This document shows positions 61,812-64,000 of a stretch of 64,000 nucleotides of DNA, piece by piece. The notes under the pieces are model-generated. The model saw nothing but the letters and a program-made list of their open reading frames with translations. It made no database searches and was not told the origin of the DNA. How positions within the stretch are numbered: the stretch's first letter is position 1; each line of letters opens with the position of its first letter. Source of the stretch: Holtiella tumoricola (GTDB lineage Bacteria; Bacillota; Clostridia; Lachnospirales; Cellulosilyticaceae). Position numbers and translations under genes: made by a program. The DNA lies in NCBI RefSeq assembly GCF_027857615.1, contig NZ_JAQIFT010000045.1, forward strand, positions 39,876 to 103,875, written 5' to 3'.

Positions 61812-62351
61812 TTAAAAACTTGGTGGTGTAGCAACCCAAAGGACTGTAGCCTTAGTTTTGCCAGCATTCTCTAAATAGTGGTCACCTGTTGGTCTAAAGT
61901 AAAAGCTATCACCTTTCTTAGCTTTAAACTTTTTATTACCAAGATGTATATAAATTGTTCCGGATAATACATAGCCAAACTCCTCACCTTCATGCGGTGC
62001 TTGCTCTAATGCCTTACAGCCTGGATCAATGTTAATTAAAATAGGTTCCATATCATTCTTTTGTGCATTTGGAATAAGCCATGTAATCATGTTACCAAGC
62101 TCTTTATCTTCTTTTTCGAAGACATCTTGTTTTGTAAATACGATTTTTTCTTGACTTGTTTCATTAAAGAAATCTTTAAGATTTGTTCCTAGACACTCTA
62201 AAATATCAATTAATGTAGCAATAGAAGGTGATGTTAACCCTCTCTCTACTTGTGAAATAAAACCTTTAGATAGTTCGCATCGGTCAGCAAGTTCTTCTTG
62301 AGTCAAGCCATTCTTCTTTCTAAGCTGGTTTATCTTTGCCCCAATATCCAT
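61812..62351 (-). CDS. XRE-cupin transcription regulator of polyamine uptake
   Basis: This 179-residue protein starts at ATG 62,351 behind GGGAGGCATTAAA. Residues 5-60 are an XRE helix-turn-helix (GAKINQLRKKNGLTQEELADRCELSKGFISQVERG), and residues 105-175 are a cupin barrel (APHEGEEFGYVLSGTIYIHLG; KKGDSFYFRPTGDHYLENAG). This PuuR-like architecture commonly heads potABCD operons and senses polyamines. It is the first gene here, and potA follows after ten bases. Confidence 0.93.
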   Translation of the reverse strand: MDIGAKINQLRKKNGLTQEELADRCELSKGFISQVERGLTSPSIATLIDILECLGTNLKDFFNETSQEKIVFTKQDVFEKEDKELGNMITWLIPNAQKNDMEPILINIDPGCKALEQAPHEGEEFGYVLSGTIYIHLGNKKFKAKKGDSFYFRPTGDHYLENAGKTKATVLWVATPPSF

Positions 62352-62861
62352 TTTAATGCCTCCCATATTTTCTTTTATGTAATAGTTGCAAGTAATTCAC
62401 TCTATGTTTACATGTAATAATAAACTTTTTGTTTACACAAATTAAACTTCAACATATGAGATTATACTCATTTTTTACCAAAACGTCAATAAGTTTTAGC
62501 AAAAAACTTATTTTTATAAAACAAAGAGTTTAGTATATATGTTCTATCTTTTTATATTTACTTTCAGCCTTATGCCTTGATATTAATAGGATTAAACTTT
62601 ATTATTAAAAACAAAGTATAGTTATGATATGCTTGTTTTATTCTTTTTCTTAGGTTATGTAGTATTAATAAAAAAGTTTAGTAAAAGATAACCTTACTTA
62701 AATATAGAATTTAACATTTTTAAATATTAACTCTATTTTATTCATTTCTAATATATTATTTCATTTTAATAGCCTGTGCTTTTCATCTTACATTTATACC
62801 TTTTTTATGTAATAGAAAAAGAGATATCTTATACTAAGTTAAGATATCTCTTTTTAAACTT
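62352..62861. other. Promoter region of the polyamine operon, dyads near 62,410
   Basis: These 510 AT-rich bases hold no gene. TAAACTTTTTGTTTA (62,421-62,435) is a perfect dyad and ATGTTTACAT (62,404-62,413) another; they lie 53-84 bases ahead of the regulator start and could be its operators. The rest shows nothing notable until the terminator at 62,816. Confidence 0.45.
62816..62855 (-). terminator. Terminator of the AraC-GGDEF gene
   Basis: A 16-base-pair stem AAAAAGAGATATCTTA/TAAGATATCTCTTTTT with an eight-base loop ends six bases before the stop codon side at 62,862. Confidence 0.9.
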
Positions 62862-63704
62862 TTAAACATTTTCATAAAAACAATTCCTACCTAATTGTTT
62901 TGCTTTAATCATTGCCTCTTGAGCTTTTGCCAAGATTGCTTGTTGAGAAGCCCTCTGCTCATCTACTTGTACAATACCTACATTCATACTAAATGTAAGA
63001 TTCTCATTTTGAAGATGTATAACTTCATTTCCATCTAAAAGAATTCTCTTTACTATTTCTAGGACCTTTTCTTTATGAATTGATTTTGTAAGTACAATGA
63101 ATTCATCTGCCCCTATACGATAAGATTCCATATGCTCATCTATATGTTTATCTATTCTACTGGCTGCAGTTTCTATCACTAAATCACCTATTTGCCATCC
63201 ATACTGTCGGTTATAAAATCCAAACCTATCAATGTCAAAGCATAAAATATACTCCCCTAACTCTGAATCATTCTCTGCAATCTTTAAATATTCTTCTATG
63301 TTAGATACTCTAATCATAACATCCTCTCCTTTATCGTTATAAATAGTTAGAAGATGGACTCTTGGAAAAAGCTCTCTTACATCACCTAATTTTCTCCACT
63401 CTTTAGGTGAATAGCCATAATACTTTTTAAATGTTCTAGAAAATACTTCATAAGAATGATAGCCGTAATTAAAAGCTATATCAATTAGTTTTTGGTCGCT
63501 CAAAATGATTTCTACACCTATCAGAGATAATCTTCTTTTCTCTATATACTCTCTTAAAGATTCTCTATGTAGACAAGTAAATAATCGATGTAAGTATGAT
63601 AAGGATATATAGTGTGTATCTGCTAGAACTTGCAACGAAAAGTCTTCCTTTATATGGTCTTCAATATAATCTAAAACATGCGCCAAAACTTCTAAGCTTC
63701 TCAT
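62862..63704 (-). CDS. AraC-GGDEF fusion regulator
   Basis: This 280-residue protein starts behind GGAGGGAGAACAT. Residues 8-105 form an AraC helix-turn-helix pair (YLHRLFTCLHRESLREYIEKRR; LIDIAFNYGYHSYEVFSRTFKKYYGYSPKEWRK). The C-terminal part is a GGDEF domain with FDIDRFGFYNRQYGWQIGDLVIE and the active-site sequence YRIGADEFIVL, where the first Gly of GGDEF is kept and the second is Ala. The variant may be weak or inactive. The N-terminal DNA-binding placement is uncommon and suggests c-di-GMP-related gene control. Confidence 0.85.
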   Translation of the reverse strand: MRSLEVLAHVLDYIEDHIKEDFSLQVLADTHYISLSYLHRLFTCLHRESLREYIEKRRLSLIGVEIILSDQKLIDIAFNYGYHSYEVFSRTFKKYYGYSPKEWRKLGDVRELFPRVHLLTIYNDKGEDVMIRVSNIEEYLKIAENDSELGEYILCFDIDRFGFYNRQYGWQIGDLVIETAASRIDKHIDEHMESYRIGADEFIVLTKSIHKEKVLEIVKRILLDGNEVIHLQNENLTFSMNVGIVQVDEQRASQQAILAKAQEAMIKAKQLGRNCFYENV

Positions 63705-63799
63705 ATGTTCTCCCTCCTTCTAACACTTTTATCTTATCATTCCTTTACGCCTCAAACTTGATGATTTGTATCTTTTAACATTGATATTTTTAGAAATAC

Positions 63800-63839
63800 A
63801 AAAAAGAGTTACTATAACTACTTATAGTAACTCTTTTTT
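63800..63839 (-). terminator. Terminator after the tRNA genes
   Basis: A long stem (AAAAGAGTTACTATAA/TTATAGTAACTCTTTT) around CTAC with flanking T runs follows the tRNA-Leu end by four bases. Confidence 0.9.
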
Positions 63840-63843
63840 ATCA

Positions 63844-63927
63844 TGCCCGAGACCGGAATCGAACCGGTACGAGGGTTAGCTCGCAGGATTTTAAGTCCTG
63901 TGCGTCTGCCAGTTCCGCCACTCGGGC
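63844..63927 (-). tRNA. tRNA-Leu (anticodon UAA)
   Basis: Acceptor arms GCCCGAG and CTCGGGC, the TTCGATTCC T-loop and the anticodon loop CTTAAAA are all present, giving anticodon TAA. The gene has the long variable arm of leucine tRNAs and is 84 bases. CCA is not encoded. Confidence 0.95.
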
Positions 63928-63933
63928 ATGCAG

Positions 63934-64000
63934 AGCGGGTGATGGGAATCGAACCCACGTGGCCAGCTTGGAAGGCTGGAGTTCTACCATTGAACTACAC
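63934..64000 (-). tRNA. tRNA-Gly (anticodon UCC), 5' end missing
   Basis: The window ends inside this gene. The T-loop (TTCGATTCC), the anticodon loop TTCCAAG (anticodon TCC) and the 3' acceptor half CACCCGC are seen. The first bases lie beyond the window. Confidence 0.93.

Noticed and set aside
1..64000. CRISPR arrays, insertion sequences and transposase genes
   Set aside because: No regularly spaced short repeats and no transposase-like frame were seen in the window.

Overview
The window is AT-rich with strong Shine-Dalgarno sites. Its gene content (whiA-yvcK-rapZ-murB cluster, Crh-type HPr, SpoIID-like protein, potC-potD fusion, CdaR/GntP/glycerate kinase cluster) indicates a low-GC, probably spore-former-related Clostridia, most likely Lachnospirales. 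That placement is inference from gene content. No species can be named from the sequence alone.

Positions 1 to about 29,700 are the right-hand part of a siphovirus-type prophage whose left end lies outside the window. It is almost entirely on the minus strand, so it reads right to left. It starts with the integrase (29,668) and an HNH accessory gene, followed by a plus-strand ribbon-helix-helix protein (26,999) that faces a strong leftward promoter over GGTGCAACACC-type dyads. Next come early genes, a 1,027-residue single-chain RNA polymerase of the QDE-1/YonO class (motif DFDGD), and a replication-initiator-like gene with two 25-bp direct repeats. A ParB-type HTH gene and a block of homing-type nucleases and tiny membrane proteins come next. 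The HK97-type packaging and head genes run from TerS (16,735) to the major capsid protein. Then come the tail genes: adaptor, gp10, terminator, tail tube, frameshifted chaperone, tape measure and baseplate/BppU. Several intrinsic terminators sit inside the late region. Identical 48-bp elements that can fold as a pseudoknot lie in the leaders of the RNA polymerase gene and of the next gene.

From about 30,000 the sequence is host chromosome, again mostly minus strand. It carries a SpoIID/LytB protein, a degenerate clostripain-like protein and a glycerate utilisation unit (CdaR, glycerate kinase, GntP). A creatininase-family hydrolase, an ECF sigma/DUF4179 pair and a guanine deaminase follow. 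A roughly 0.7-kb gene-free stretch (41,525-42,240) has long nested complementary arms and may be a structured RNA. Beyond it are yqhD with a MerR regulator, a BFD-type ferredoxin, murB-rapZ-yvcK-whiA-crh and sbcDC. They are followed by a solute-binding lipoprotein paired with a GGDEF-EAL protein, a DsrE-only YedF, a complete spermidine/putrescine importer operon led by an XRE-cupin regulator, an AraC-GGDEF protein, and tRNA-Leu and tRNA-Gly at the right edge.

The most notable items are the phage RNA polymerase with its paired leader elements and the multi-terminator late operon it might read. Others are the probable recoding site in the tail chaperone, the self-contained membrane-protein cassette inside the tail operon, the plasmid-like replication block, and the candidate structured RNA near 42 kb.
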